Origin: DASYUM01 sp036001225
Lineage (GTDB): Bacteria > Methylomirabilota > Methylomirabilia > Rokubacteriales > DASRDR01
Direction of reading: 5' to 3'
Assembly: GCA_036001225.1 (NCBI GenBank)
Contig: DASYUM010000234.1
Location: forward strand, 1-35,326
Length of the DNA stretch: 35,326 nucleotides
Shown piece by piece: positions 15,436 through 23,417 of this stretch (position 1 is the stretch's first letter; each line of letters opens with the position of its first letter). The notes beneath the pieces are model-generated. The model worked only from the letters and a program-made list of their open reading frames with translations, ran no database searches and was not told where the DNA came from. A program made the position numbers and the translations under genes.

Positions 15436-15810
15436 TCACGGCGCGTCCCCCGGCTCCTCGGGCGGCGCCGACTCTCGCAGTCGCTCGAGCAGGCCCTGGA
15501 TGTGGGCGGCGTGCGCCATCGAGCGGTCGGGGTGGAAGGTGAGGTCCGGGACCGCCCGCAGCCGGAGTCGGGGCGCCAGCCAGTTCCGGATGAACCCCCG
15601 CGCGCTCTGGAGGGCGGCCAGCGAGCCGCGCCACTGCGCTTCGTCGCCGAGGACGCTGACGTAAACCTTGCCGCTCCGCAGGTCCTTGGCCACGTCCACT
15701 TCGGTCACCGTCACGAAGCCGAGCCGGGGATCCTTCAGCTCACGCTGGAGGAGATGAGAGATCTCCTCCTTGATGAGTTGGTTGACCCGGTCGAGGCGCT
15801 TGCCTTGCAC
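15436..15810 (-). CDS. rbfA: ribosome-binding factor A
   Basis: Small KH-like protein (124 residues) that binds the immature 30S subunit near the 5' end of 16S rRNA and assists late maturation. Family segments are RLDRVNQLIKEEISHLLQ, DPRLGFVTVTEVDVAKDL, and the helix with ARGFIRNWLAPRLRLR, followed by VPDLTFHPDRSM. The start is GTG. It lies 21 bases after ylxP, part of the infB-ylxP-rbfA series. The acidic Pro-rich tail is not unusual. Confidence 0.96.
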   Translation of the reverse strand: MQGKRLDRVNQLIKEEISHLLQRELKDPRLGFVTVTEVDVAKDLRSGKVYVSVLGDEAQWRGSLAALQSARGFIRNWLAPRLRLRAVPDLTFHPDRSMAHAAHIQGLLERLRESAPPEEPGDAP

Positions 15811-15831
15811 TGTCGATAGCCGTCGAGCTCC

Positions 15832-16116
15832 TCACAGGAGCTCGACACGGACGTCGATCACACCGCCATCGGAGAGGGATTCGATGAAGTTCACGGCCTT
15901 CGACACGACCTCGTTGGCCAGCCGGCCATTGTTCGACACGCAAGCAACGGCCAGGGTCGCCCGCTGCCAGAGGTCTTCGTGGTCCACCTCGGCCACCGAG
16001 ACGTTGAAGCGGTTCTTGACCCTTTCCTTCATCCCCCTCAGAACGTGGCGCTTGCCCTTGAGGGAGTCCACTTCCCCGAGGTGCAATTCGACGAGCCCGA
16101 GCGCGACGTGGACCAT
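15832..16116 (-). CDS. ylxP: YlxP-like protein (DUF503)
   Basis: A 94-residue protein of the DUF503 family, typically found between infB and rbfA, exactly as here. Visible features are HVALGLVELHLGEVDSLKGK at the start, RFNVSVAEVDHEDLWQRATL in the middle, and a C-terminal strand GVIDVRVELL; the fold is a small ferredoxin-like alpha/beta. Its molecular role is not established; location suggests a ribosome assembly factor. The ATG has no clear ribosome binding site, and the 79 bases upstream contain a class 5 repeat. Confidence 0.93.
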   Translation of the reverse strand: MVHVALGLVELHLGEVDSLKGKRHVLRGMKERVKNRFNVSVAEVDHEDLWQRATLAVACVSNNGRLANEVVSKAVNFIESLSDGGVIDVRVELL

Positions 16117-16139
16117 GAGTTTGCCCGCTACCGGCCTAG

Positions 16140-16162
16140 CCGGGCCGAGACCCGAGCAGATC
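16140..16162. repeat. class 5 short repeat, infB-ylxP gap
   Basis: CCGGGCCGAGACCCGAGCAGATC, as CCGGGCC + GAGA + CCCGAGCAGATC. The partner copy is at 15316-15338 with three mismatches. It lies between the infB stop and the ylxP start. Confidence 0.5.
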
Positions 16163-16195
16163 GAAGACGCAGGGAACGGCGGAGTATCGGCACGG

Positions 16196-18856
16196 CTACA
16201 GGGTTCGAGCGACTTCTTCGGTGGTAAACACCTCGATGACGTCCCCGATCCGGACGTCGGCCACGCTCACGCCGATGCCGCACTCCTGGCCCTGGAGCAC
16301 CTCGCGGACGTCGTCCTTGAAGCGGCGGAGCGACGCGACCTGGCCCTCGCCCACGACCTGGCCCCCCCGGATCACGCGCGCCTTGCCGGTCCGCGTGATC
16401 TTCCCCTCGGTGACGAACGAGCCGGCGATGTTGCCCACGTTCTTGATGGGGAAGAGCGCCCGTACCTGGGCCTTGCCGAGCGGCACTTCCCGAATGATGG
16501 GGGCCAGCATTCCGGCCAGGGCCGCCTTGATGTCGTTGATGGCCTCGTAGATGACGTTGTAGGCCTTGATGTCGACCTGCTCGGCCTGGGCCTGCTGGAC
16601 CGCCTTCGGCTCGACCTTGACGTTGAAGCCGATGATCACGGCATTGGACGCCGACGCCAGCATGACATCGGTCTCGGTGATCGCGCCGACCGCGCCGTGG
16701 ATGACCCGAATCTTGACCTCGTCGGTGGAGAGTCGCTCCAGCGCGTCCTGCAACGCCTCCAGCGAGCCGTGCACGTCGCCCTTGAGGATGACCCGCAGCT
16801 CCTTGGCCTCGCCAGCCTCGATCTGCTTGTGGAGGTCGGCCAGCGTGACCCGGACAGTGGCGGTGACCTTCCGCTCTTTCTCCTGGCGGGCCAGCGCGAT
16901 CTGGCGGGCCTTGCGCTCCTCGCCGACGGCCAGCAGCGTGTCGCCGGCCGACGGGACACCCGACAAGCCGAGGATCTCCACCGGATCGGCCGGCCCCGCC
17001 TCCTTCACGCGCTGCCGCCGGTCGCTGAACATCGCCCGCACGCGACCGAAGTGCGGCCCGACCACCACGACGTCCCCTTCGTGGAGGGTGCCGTGCTGAA
17101 CGAGCACGGTCGCCACCGGCCCCCGGCCGCGGTCGAGCTTGGCCTCGACGACCACGCCCTTGGCCAGCCGGGTCGGATTGGCCTTGAGCTCCATGATCTC
17201 GGCCTGGAGGGCGGTCATCTCCAGCAGCTGGTCGATCCCGGTGACTTTCTTGGCCGAGGTAGCGACGAAGATGGTCTGGCCACCCCACTCCTCGGGCACG
17301 AGGCCGAAGTTCGTCAGCTCCTGCTTCACCCGGTCCGGGTTGGCGTCGGCCTTGTCCACCTTGTTGACGGCCACGATGATCGGGACGTTGGCGGCCTTGG
17401 CGTGGTTGATCGCCTCCACCGTCTGGGGCATGACCCCGTCGTCGGCGGCGACGACCAGGATGACGATGTCGGTCGCCTGGGCACCCCGCGCGCGCATTGC
17501 GGTGAAGGCCTCGTGCCCCGGGGTGTCGAGGAACGTCACCTTGCCGTGAGACGTCTCCACCTGGTAGGCGCCGATGTGCTGGGTGATGCCGCCGAACTCC
17601 TGCTCGGTGACCTTCGTCTTCCTGATGGCGTCCAGGAGCGACGTCTTGCCGTGGTCCACGTGGCCCATCACGGTCACCACCGGCGGCCGCAGCCGGAGGA
17701 GGGTCGGATCCACTTCTTCCTCGGCCACCTCCGGCCCCTCGATGGGTCGGACTTCGACGTCGAAGCCGAACCGGCCGGCGAGCGACCGGGCCTTGTCGAG
17801 GTCGAGGACCTGGTTGATCGAGGCCATGACGCCCATGCCAACCAGCTCGCGGATGACCTCGCCGGGCCTCTTGCGCATCTTCTCGGCCAACTCGGCCACC
17901 GTCACCGACTCCGGCAGGCGCAGCGCCTCGCGCGGTCCGGTCGCAGCCGGCGCCGCCACCTCGACGGGGGTGGGCGGCTCGGGCGGCGCCTCGACGGCCG
18001 CCGGCACGGCTGGCTCGACCGGCGCGGCCGGGGCCGCCGGCGCCGCGGGAGCGGCGACCGCCTGGCGCGCGGCCGGTGCCGGCTCTTCCCGGCGTGGCTT
18101 GAACGGGATCACCTTGCCGTCGGTCGGCGGTTTCGGCGCCTCGCGGACGGGCTCCACCGGCGCCGCCTCCCGAGGCGGCGCCTCGGTCGGGGCGGCCGCC
18201 ACTTCCCTCGCCGGCGGCTCCTTGGTGGGTTCCTTGGACGGCTTGACCGGCGCCCTGGCGGGTTCTTTGACCTTTGGCCGCTTGGCAGCGGGCGTGACCG
18301 GGGCCGCCGCTGGCCGTTCGATGCTCGGGGTCTCGACAGGCGGACGCTCGACAGGGGCGGCCGGCTCGATGGTCGGGGGGGCGACCCCCGCCACTGCCGG
18401 CTTCACCGGCGTCACCGCCGCCGCTTCGGCGACGGTGACGAGCTTCTCGGCGGGCTTGGCCGTCACCGGGACCGGGGCCTTCTTGGTGGTGACGACAGGC
18501 TTCGGGATGGCAACCTTCGCCCGCTGCGCGGCGGCCTTCGCCCGGTCGGGCTTGGGCTTGGTCCCGTCGGTTTTCTGGGTGCGGGCCCGGGCAGCCTTGG
18601 CCGCCGCCGCTTTCGCCGCCTCCAGCTTGGAGCGAAGCGTGGCCGCCCGGGCCGCCTCCAGCCGCTCGCCCTCGCGCCGGGAGAACTCGGCCGCCTTGTC
18701 CTCGAGGGCCGCCCGGAGCTGGGGAAGGAGCGCGTCATCGATGGCGCTCGACGAAGTCTTCTCCTTGAGGCCCATCCCCTCGAGCTGGTCGATGATCAGC
18801 TTCGGCGCCACGCCGAGCTCCTTCGCCAGCTCGCCCACCCGCATCTTCCCCGCCAT
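16196..18856 (-). CDS. infB: translation initiation factor IF-2
   Basis: GTPase that brings initiator fMet-tRNA to the 30S subunit and promotes subunit joining. 886 residues from the ATG at 18856. An IF2_N domain (1-45, KMRVGELAKELGVAPKLIID) is followed by a long Ala/Pro/Lys-rich disordered region (about 50-310), a second IF2_N domain (315-370), and the G domain with G1 GHVDHGKT (398-405), G3 DTPGH (444-448) and G4 NKVD (498-501). IF-2 domains II-IV follow. A longer reading with 41 extra codons lies over ylxR and was rejected; AAGGGGG upstream supports the ATG. It starts 2 bases after the ylxR stop. Confidence 0.98.
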   Translation of the reverse strand: MAGKMRVGELAKELGVAPKLIIDQLEGMGLKEKTSSSAIDDALLPQLRAALEDKAAEFSRREGERLEAARAATLRSKLEAAKAAAAKAARARTQKTDGTKPKPDRAKAAAQRAKVAIPKPVVTTKKAPVPVTAKPAEKLVTVAEAAAVTPVKPAVAGVAPPTIEPAAPVERPPVETPSIERPAAAPVTPAAKRPKVKEPARAPVKPSKEPTKEPPAREVAAAPTEAPPREAAPVEPVREAPKPPTDGKVIPFKPRREEPAPAARQAVAAPAAPAAPAAPVEPAVPAAVEAPPEPPTPVEVAAPAATGPREALRLPESVTVAELAEKMRKRPGEVIRELVGMGVMASINQVLDLDKARSLAGRFGFDVEVRPIEGPEVAEEEVDPTLLRLRPPVVTVMGHVDHGKTSLLDAIRKTKVTEQEFGGITQHIGAYQVETSHGKVTFLDTPGHEAFTAMRARGAQATDIVILVVAADDGVMPQTVEAINHAKAANVPIIVAVNKVDKADANPDRVKQELTNFGLVPEEWGGQTIFVATSAKKVTGIDQLLEMTALQAEIMELKANPTRLAKGVVVEAKLDRGRGPVATVLVQHGTLHEGDVVVVGPHFGRVRAMFSDRRQRVKEAGPADPVEILGLSGVPSAGDTLLAVGEERKARQIALARQEKERKVTATVRVTLADLHKQIEAGEAKELRVILKGDVHGSLEALQDALERLSTDEVKIRVIHGAVGAITETDVMLASASNAVIIGFNVKVEPKAVQQAQAEQVDIKAYNVIYEAINDIKAALAGMLAPIIREVPLGKAQVRALFPIKNVGNIAGSFVTEGKITRTGKARVIRGGQVVGEGQVASLRRFKDDVREVLQGQECGIGVSVADVRIGDVIEVFTTEEVARTL

Positions 18857-18858
18857 AC

Positions 18859-19206
18859 TCACCAACCCCCTTCGCCGGGCACTCCGACCTGCCGCTCCGC
18901 CTCGGCCGCGATCAGCGCGCGCACCTGCTCGACCGTTTCCGGTCGCAGCGCGGCCGGACCCCGGAAGGCGTGCGCCCACCGCCCGCGCCGGAGGGCCTCA
19001 CCCAGGCAGCGCTCGCTCCGGCACAGATAGGCCCCGCGGCCTCCCCGCCGCCGGCGCGGATCCGGCTCCACGAGCCCCTCGGCGGTCCGTACGAACCTGA
19101 GCAGCCGGGCCTGCGGGCTCGTCCGCCGGCAGGCCAGGCAGGTCCGCACCGGCCCCGCCTCCGGCACGCCCGCCGAGGGCGCGCCCTTCCCGGCCCGCGG
19201 CCTCAC
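18859..19206 (-). CDS. ylxR: YlxR-like RNA-binding protein (DUF448)
   Basis: 115 residues. The YlxR core is RTCLACRRTSPQARLLRFVR followed by a basic GGRGAYLCRSERC loop, with cysteines 23, 26, 62 and 67. The family is found almost always between nusA and infB, as here, and has been linked to RNA binding; the precise role is unclear. The start chosen is the GTG that overlaps the nusA stop as GTGA. An alternative 38 codons upstream would lie entirely over nusA and adds only low-complexity sequence. The C-terminus ends 2 bases before infB, so nusA-ylxR-infB are tightly coupled. Confidence 0.9.
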   Translation of the reverse strand: MRPRAGKGAPSAGVPEAGPVRTCLACRRTSPQARLLRFVRTAEGLVEPDPRRRRGGRGAYLCRSERCLGEALRRGRWAHAFRGPAALRPETVEQVRALIAAEAERQVGVPGEGGW

Positions 19207-20573
19207 CGCGGCTCGGCTTCCCGTCGAGACTCCTCCCCCGCCGGCCGCTTCTCGACCGGGGTCTCCGGCGTCGCGCTCGGGAGCGGCTCTGTCGCGGTCG
19301 CGGCGTGGGTGGCCAGCCACTCCTCGGCCGCGGCCAGGATCGCGTCGGCCTTGATCTCGCCGATCTCGCCGATCTCTCCCAGGGCCGCCGCGCCGGCTTG
19401 CTTGACCTTCGCCGGCGAGCCGAAGCCGTGGGCGGCCAGCGTGTGAGCCAGCTCGGTGCCGACCGGCGCCAACTCGCTGAGGGCGGCCAGGCCGCGCGTT
19501 CGCTCCTCGTCCTGGCGGCGCCGCTCCTCTTCCAGTTCCGCTTCGCTCTTGACGTCGATCCGCAGCCCGGTCAGCTTGGCGGCCAGCCGCGCGTTCTGCC
19601 CCTTCTTCCCGATGGCCAGCGAGAGCTGATTGTCGGGGACCACGACCAGGGCCGCCCGGTCCTCACCCTGGCCGTGGACCGAGACCGACCCGACCTTGGC
19701 CGGCGACAGCGCGCGGGCCACCAGCGTGGGCAGGTCCTCGGCCCATTCGATGATGTCGATCTTCTCGCCGCGCAGCTCGCGCACGATCACCTGGATGCGG
19801 GTACCGCGGAGCCCGACGCAGGCCCCGATGGGATCCACGTCGCGCTTGGTGGAGGCGACCGCGAGCTTGGCCCGCTCCCCGGGCTCGCGAGCGGCGCCCT
19901 TGACCTGGACGATCCCCTCCGCGATCTCGGGAATCTCCGTCTCGAAGAGCCGGATCAGGAATCCCGGATGGCTGCGCGAGAGCATGACCTGCGGGCCCTT
20001 GGGGGTGTTCTTGACCTCCAGGATGTAGGCCCGGATCCGGTCGCCAGGCGCGTACCGTTCACCCGGGATCTGCTCCCGCTCGGTCAGGACCGCCTCCGTC
20101 CGCCCGAGGTCCACCACTACCGTCCGCTTCTCGATCCGGTGGACGACGCCGCGCACCAGCGACCCCTCGCGGTCCTTGTACTCCGAGAAGATCCCCTGGC
20201 GCTCCGCTTCCCTGACCCGCTGGAGGACGACCTGCTTGGCGGTCTGGGCAGCGATCCGGCCGAGCTCCTTCGGATCGAGGTGAATGTCCACTTCGACCAC
20301 GTCGTCCAGCTGGGCCTCCGGCTTCAACCGACGGGCCTCGTCGAGGGCGATCTCGAGCTTCGGGTCGGTCACGGAGGCGACCACCTTCTTCTCGGCAAAG
20401 ACGCGGGTGGCGCCGGTGCGCCGATCCATGGTCAGGTGCACGTTCTCCCCGACGCCCATCGTCCGCTTGGACGCCGAAAGGAGGGCAGACTCCAGCGCCT
20501 CGAAGAGGACCTCGGTGGTAATGCCCTTTTCGCGCCCGATCTGCTCGATGACCAGCAGCAGTTCCTTGTTCAT
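19203..20573 (-). CDS. nusA: transcription termination/antitermination factor NusA
   Basis: RNA polymerase-binding elongation factor, 456 residues. The N-terminal polymerase-binding domain (MNKELLLVIEQIGREKGI) is followed by S1 (about 130-200, GSLVRGVVHRIEKRTVVVDL) and two KH domains (DPIGACVGLRGTRIQVIVREL; LAIGKKGQNARLAAKLTG). One helix-hairpin-helix-like segment follows, with a triple Gly-Glu-Ile (399-407) encoded by a 9-base tandem repeat. The second acidic repeat of the E. coli protein is absent, as in most bacteria outside Gammaproteobacteria. It starts 17 bases after rimP. Confidence 0.98.
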   Translation of the reverse strand: MNKELLLVIEQIGREKGITTEVLFEALESALLSASKRTMGVGENVHLTMDRRTGATRVFAEKKVVASVTDPKLEIALDEARRLKPEAQLDDVVEVDIHLDPKELGRIAAQTAKQVVLQRVREAERQGIFSEYKDREGSLVRGVVHRIEKRTVVVDLGRTEAVLTEREQIPGERYAPGDRIRAYILEVKNTPKGPQVMLSRSHPGFLIRLFETEIPEIAEGIVQVKGAAREPGERAKLAVASTKRDVDPIGACVGLRGTRIQVIVRELRGEKIDIIEWAEDLPTLVARALSPAKVGSVSVHGQGEDRAALVVVPDNQLSLAIGKKGQNARLAAKLTGLRIDVKSEAELEEERRRQDEERTRGLAALSELAPVGTELAHTLAAHGFGSPAKVKQAGAAALGEIGEIGEIKADAILAAAEEWLATHAATATEPLPSATPETPVEKRPAGEESRREAEPR

Positions 20574-20589
20574 GTGTGGACCTCCCGGC

Positions 20590-21072
20590 TCAGGCGGAGC
20601 GTCTGTGCTCCACCTCCAGGCGCACCTTGGTCAGGAGCGCCCGGGGGACTTGGCGCCCACCCGCCACTTCCGCCAGGGTCAGGAAGGCCTCCCCGACCTC
20701 CTCCAGTCGCCCGACGAACTCCCGCCTGCCCTCGACCGGTTCGCGAGTGAAGACATGCACCCGCCTACCGACGGCCCAGCGGAGCTCGCGGTCCTTCTTG
20801 AGTTCGCGGTCCAGCCCGGGTGACGAAACCTCGAGATCGAAGCTGCCCGGCACGAGGTTGGAGACATCCAGCAGGTCGCCGATCTCTCGGCTGAACCGCT
20901 GGCAGTCCTCGATGCTGACCCCGCCCGGCTTGTCAATGAAGAAGCGAAGCGCTGTCCGCCGGCCGCTCGCCAGCTCCACGTCCACCAGCGTCAGGCCGTG
21001 GGCCGTGAGCACCGGGGCGGCCACTACCTCGATTGCATCTGCCGGCGGCTCTCGCTCTCTCCCGACCGACAC
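20590..21072 (-). CDS. rimP: ribosome maturation factor RimP
   Basis: Needed for 30S assembly. 160 residues from a GTG. GGAGG lies 7 nt upstream of that GTG, and the preceding in-frame codons run through the leader hairpin, so this start is firm. Conserved segments are PVLTAHGLTLVDVEL, RFFIDKPGGVSIEDCQRFSR and GSFDLEVSSPGLDRELK, with a C-terminal SH3-like domain ending in KVRLEVEH. First gene of the rimP-nusA-ylxR-infB operon, preceded by its own promoter and a terminator-like hairpin. The standard order suggests NusA feedback control, which is inferred. Confidence 0.96.
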   Translation of the reverse strand: MSVGREREPPADAIEVVAAPVLTAHGLTLVDVELASGRRTALRFFIDKPGGVSIEDCQRFSREIGDLLDVSNLVPGSFDLEVSSPGLDRELKKDRELRWAVGRRVHVFTREPVEGRREFVGRLEEVGEAFLTLAEVAGGRQVPRALLTKVRLEVEHRRSA

Positions 21073-21099
21073 CGTGCGACCTCCATGGGGACCGAATAC

Positions 21100-21124
21100 A
21101 AAAAAGTGGGCAAAGCCCACTTTT
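21100..21124 (-). terminator. terminator-like hairpin in the rimP leader
   Basis: Perfect 10-bp arms AAAAGTGGGC and GCCCACTTTT around a 3-base loop, with the U-run extended to six on the minus strand. It has the form of an intrinsic terminator and could act in both directions. It could end proS transcription. However, it starts only about 5 bases after the predicted rimP transcript start, so it could also be an attenuator or a 5' stabilising stem of the rimP mRNA. Confidence 0.75.
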
Positions 21125-21135
21125 GCCAACAGCAT

Positions 21136-21164
21136 AGTATACCGTGACGGGTCAGAGGGCGGAA
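21136..21164 (-). promoter_or_regulatory. promoter for the rimP-nusA-infB operon
   Basis: A good -10 box, TATACT at 21136-21141, stands 12 bases before the leader hairpin on the minus strand. The best -35 at 17 bases is the weak TTCCGC. The predicted start is near 21129, giving a leader of about 57 bases to the GTG. A weak -35 with a good -10 suggests a need for an activator or a modest basal level. Confidence 0.5.
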
Positions 21165-21215
21165 CCCCCAATCGGTCCGCGAGGGAACCGGTCGGGGCGG
21201 CGCGACGGGCGAGGG

Positions 21216-22925
21216 CTAAGCGGGCGCGGCGAGTCGGCGGGCGAGATCGCGCACGGCATCCACCACCCGCTCCGGCGCGACCCCGGTCGTCTCTTTGTCG
21301 CGGCGGGCCCGCACCTCGACGCGCCCCTCCCGAGCCAGGAGCGCCCCCACCGTGACCCGGATGGGAATGCCCAGCAGGTCGGCATCCTTGAACTTGACGC
21401 CGGGCCGCTCGTCCCGGTCGTCGAGCAGCACCTCGAACCCCGCCGCCGCCAGCTCCCGGTAGAGGCGCTCGGCCGTGGTGCGGATGGCCTCGTCCTTCGC
21501 GTTCACCGGCAGCACGTGGACGTGGCCGGGAGCGATCGACCACGGCCACACGATGCCATCGGCGTCGTGGTGCTGCTCGATCGCCGCCGCCGCGATGCGG
21601 GCCGGCCCGATCCCGTAGGAGCCCATGACGATCGGGCGCTCTTGGCCCCGCTCGTCGAGATACATGGCCTTGAGGGGGACGGAATACTTGGTGCCGAGCT
21701 TGAAGATGTTGCCGACCTCGATCACCCGCTCCACCGCCAGCGGCTGCCCGCAGCGCGGGCAGCCTTCCCCGGGCTGCGCCAGGTGGATGTCGGCGTATTG
21801 CGTCGCCGTGAAGTCCCGGCCGGGCCGGACCCCGGTCCAGTGGTAACCTTCGCGGTTCGCACCGCACACGTAGGCGCCCTCCCGCAGGCTCTCGTCGGCG
21901 ACGATGGGCACCTTTGCCCCGACCGGGCCGACCGAGCCCACCGGCGCGCCCAGGATGTCACGCACCTCGTCCGGATGGGCCGGCCGGACCTCGCCCCCGA
22001 GCACGCGGGCGAGCTTCTTCTCGTGCACCTGCTGGTCACCCCGGACGAGCGCCAGCACCGGCCCCGCCTTTCCGACAAAGACCAGAGTCTTGAGCGTCTG
22101 GGTCGGCTCGACCCGGAGAAGGGCGCAGACATCGGCGATCGTCCGCACGTTGGGGGTCGGGACTTCCTCCCGTTCCCCCCGGCGGTCGGGGAATGCCGGC
22201 GTCGCCGGCCGAGAGCCGGCTAGCTCGACGTTGGCCGCATAGCCGCAGGATGGGCAGAGCGCGATCTCGTCCTCGCCGGCCGGGCTCGGCGCCATGAACT
22301 CGTGGGCGCCGGCGCCCCCCATCATGCCAGGATCCGACTCGACCACGTGGAAGCGGAGGCCGCATCGGGTGAAGATGCGGACGTAGGCCTCCCGCTGCCG
22401 GTCGTAGGCCGCCGCCAACCCGGCCTCGTCCACGTCCAGGGTGTAGGCGTCCTTCATCCAGAACTCGCGGGTGCGGAGCACGCCCGAGCGGGGCCGGGCT
22501 TCGTCCCGCTCCTTGGTCTGGATCTGGTACCAGACCTGGGGCAGCTCGCGGTACGAGCGGATCTCCTTGGCGGCGAGCCAGGCCACGACCTCCTCGTGGG
22601 TCATCCCGAGGCACATGTCCCGCCCGTGGCGGTCCTTCAGCCGGAACATCTCGTCCTTGATGTCGTACCAGCGTCCGGATTGCTGCCACAGCTCGGCCGG
22701 GTGGAGGACCGGCATCGTGATCTCCTGCCCGCCGATGGCGTTCATCTCTTCCCGGATGATCGCGTTCACCCGGTCGATGACGCGCTGGCCGAGGGGGAGA
22801 TAGACGTAGACGCCGGCGGTGAGCTGTCGGACCAATCCGGCGCGGACCATCAGGCGGTGACTGGCCGCCTCGGCGTCGGCCGGGTCGTCGCGGAGCGTGG
22901 GGATGAAGGAGGTCGTCCAGCGCAT
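21216..22925 (-). CDS. proS: prolyl-tRNA synthetase (bacterial type)
   Basis: Class II synthetase charging tRNA-Pro, 569 residues, the usual length of the bacterial form with an editing insertion. The start RWTTSFIPTLRDDPADAEA and class II motif 2 region (GMTHEEVV, 107-114) come first. The editing INS domain, about 225-400, is bounded by CPSCGY (Cys224/227) and CPRCGQ (Cys389/392). Motif 3 is GSYGIGPAR (435-443), then the anticodon domain. Those cysteine pairs look like a small metal site. Upstream in-frame codons overlap the ferredoxin gene and were rejected. No Shine-Dalgarno sequence is evident. Confidence 0.97.
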   Translation of the reverse strand: MRWTTSFIPTLRDDPADAEAASHRLMVRAGLVRQLTAGVYVYLPLGQRVIDRVNAIIREEMNAIGGQEITMPVLHPAELWQQSGRWYDIKDEMFRLKDRHGRDMCLGMTHEEVVAWLAAKEIRSYRELPQVWYQIQTKERDEARPRSGVLRTREFWMKDAYTLDVDEAGLAAAYDRQREAYVRIFTRCGLRFHVVESDPGMMGGAGAHEFMAPSPAGEDEIALCPSCGYAANVELAGSRPATPAFPDRRGEREEVPTPNVRTIADVCALLRVEPTQTLKTLVFVGKAGPVLALVRGDQQVHEKKLARVLGGEVRPAHPDEVRDILGAPVGSVGPVGAKVPIVADESLREGAYVCGANREGYHWTGVRPGRDFTATQYADIHLAQPGEGCPRCGQPLAVERVIEVGNIFKLGTKYSVPLKAMYLDERGQERPIVMGSYGIGPARIAAAAIEQHHDADGIVWPWSIAPGHVHVLPVNAKDEAIRTTAERLYRELAAAGFEVLLDDRDERPGVKFKDADLLGIPIRVTVGALLAREGRVEVRARRDKETTGVAPERVVDAVRDLARRLAAPA

Positions 22926-22954
22926 GGCCGGGGGCGGCGGGTGGTTCGGCCTGC

Positions 22955-23293
22955 CTAGTGTTTGTCCTTGGCGACGATGACGTTGGGGCCGGGCTTGCCG
23001 GGCTGGTAGCGCAGCCGGTCGACCGGCTTCCCCCCGATGAGGTGCGACTGGACGATCTCGGGGAGGTCCTCGGCCCGCACCCCGGCGTACCAGACATCTT
23101 CCGGATAGACGACGATCATGGGCCCGTTCCCGCACTGAGAGAAGCAGCCCGACTTGTTGACCCGGATCTGGACGTGGAGGCCGGCCTTGGCCAGCTCGGC
23201 CCGCATGTACTTCACGTAGGCCTCGGTGTCGCCCTGGGTCGGGCAGGTGCTGCCGGTCGTGCAGACGAAGACGTGCTTCTCGTACTGGCCCAT
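22955..23293 (-). CDS. 2Fe-2S ferredoxin, thioredoxin-like fold
   Basis: 112 residues. Four cysteines, Cys11, Cys17, Cys50 and Cys54, sit in FVCTTGSTCPTQGD and NKSGCFSQCGNGP, the pattern of thioredoxin-like 2Fe-2S ferredoxins (Aquifex/Azotobacter type, related to NuoE). MIVVYPEDVWYAGV follows, as in that family. It is a soluble electron carrier. It is the next gene after ispG, whose 4Fe-4S enzyme needs two electrons per turnover, so it is a plausible donor (inference). A class 1 palindrome ends 7 nt before the ATG and no Shine-Dalgarno sequence is visible. Confidence 0.93.
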   Translation of the reverse strand: MGQYEKHVFVCTTGSTCPTQGDTEAYVKYMRAELAKAGLHVQIRVNKSGCFSQCGNGPMIVVYPEDVWYAGVRAEDLPEIVQSHLIGGKPVDRLRYQPGKPGPNVIVAKDKH

Positions 23294-23300
23294 TTATTTG

Positions 23301-23323
23301 GGAGGAGGGCGTTGCCCCCCTCC
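23301..23323. repeat. class 1 palindrome directly upstream of the ferredoxin start
   Basis: GGAGGAGGGC, loop GTT, GCCCCCCTCC: 10-bp arms with one A/C mismatch, 7 nt upstream of the ATG. Same position and orientation as 6129-6156 and 13104-13127. It is followed by a C8 run and the class 2 repeat at 23343-23374. Confidence 0.72.
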
Positions 23324-23342
23324 GACGCCTCCCCCCCCGAGG

Positions 23343-23374
23343 GGTTGCGCGGGCAAAGCCCGCGCTCGGAGCGC
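23343..23374. repeat. class 2 repeat, 32 bp, ispG-ferredoxin gap
   Basis: Identical over 32 bases to 6229-6260, with the perfect palindrome GCGCGGGC-AAA-GCCCGCGC. Together with the class 1 element it fills most of the 124-base gap between ispG and the ferredoxin gene. It has no U-tract. Confidence 0.8.
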
Positions 23375-23417
23375 GCCGGTCAGGAGGGCGCGGGCGACGA
23401 CCTCTTCCAACAGTTGC

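Noticed and set aside
18857..18979. 41-residue N-terminal extension of IF-2
   Set aside because: It overlaps ylxR completely and is Gly/Arg/Ala noise; the inner ATG has a good ribosome binding site.
15770..19030. 1086-codon plus-strand open frame opposite infB
   Set aside because: Long low-complexity Arg/Gly sequence is the mirror image of the Ala/Pro-rich IF-2 linker; it is not a large repeat protein.
21073..21215. A tRNA gene before rimP, as in the E. coli metY-rimP operon
   Set aside because: The 143-base gap contains only a promoter and one hairpin; there is no cloverleaf or CCA end.
4319..23374. Intergenic repeats considered as a CRISPR array or as intrinsic terminators
   Set aside because: Copies are dispersed one per gap without regular spacers, and none is followed by a U-tract.
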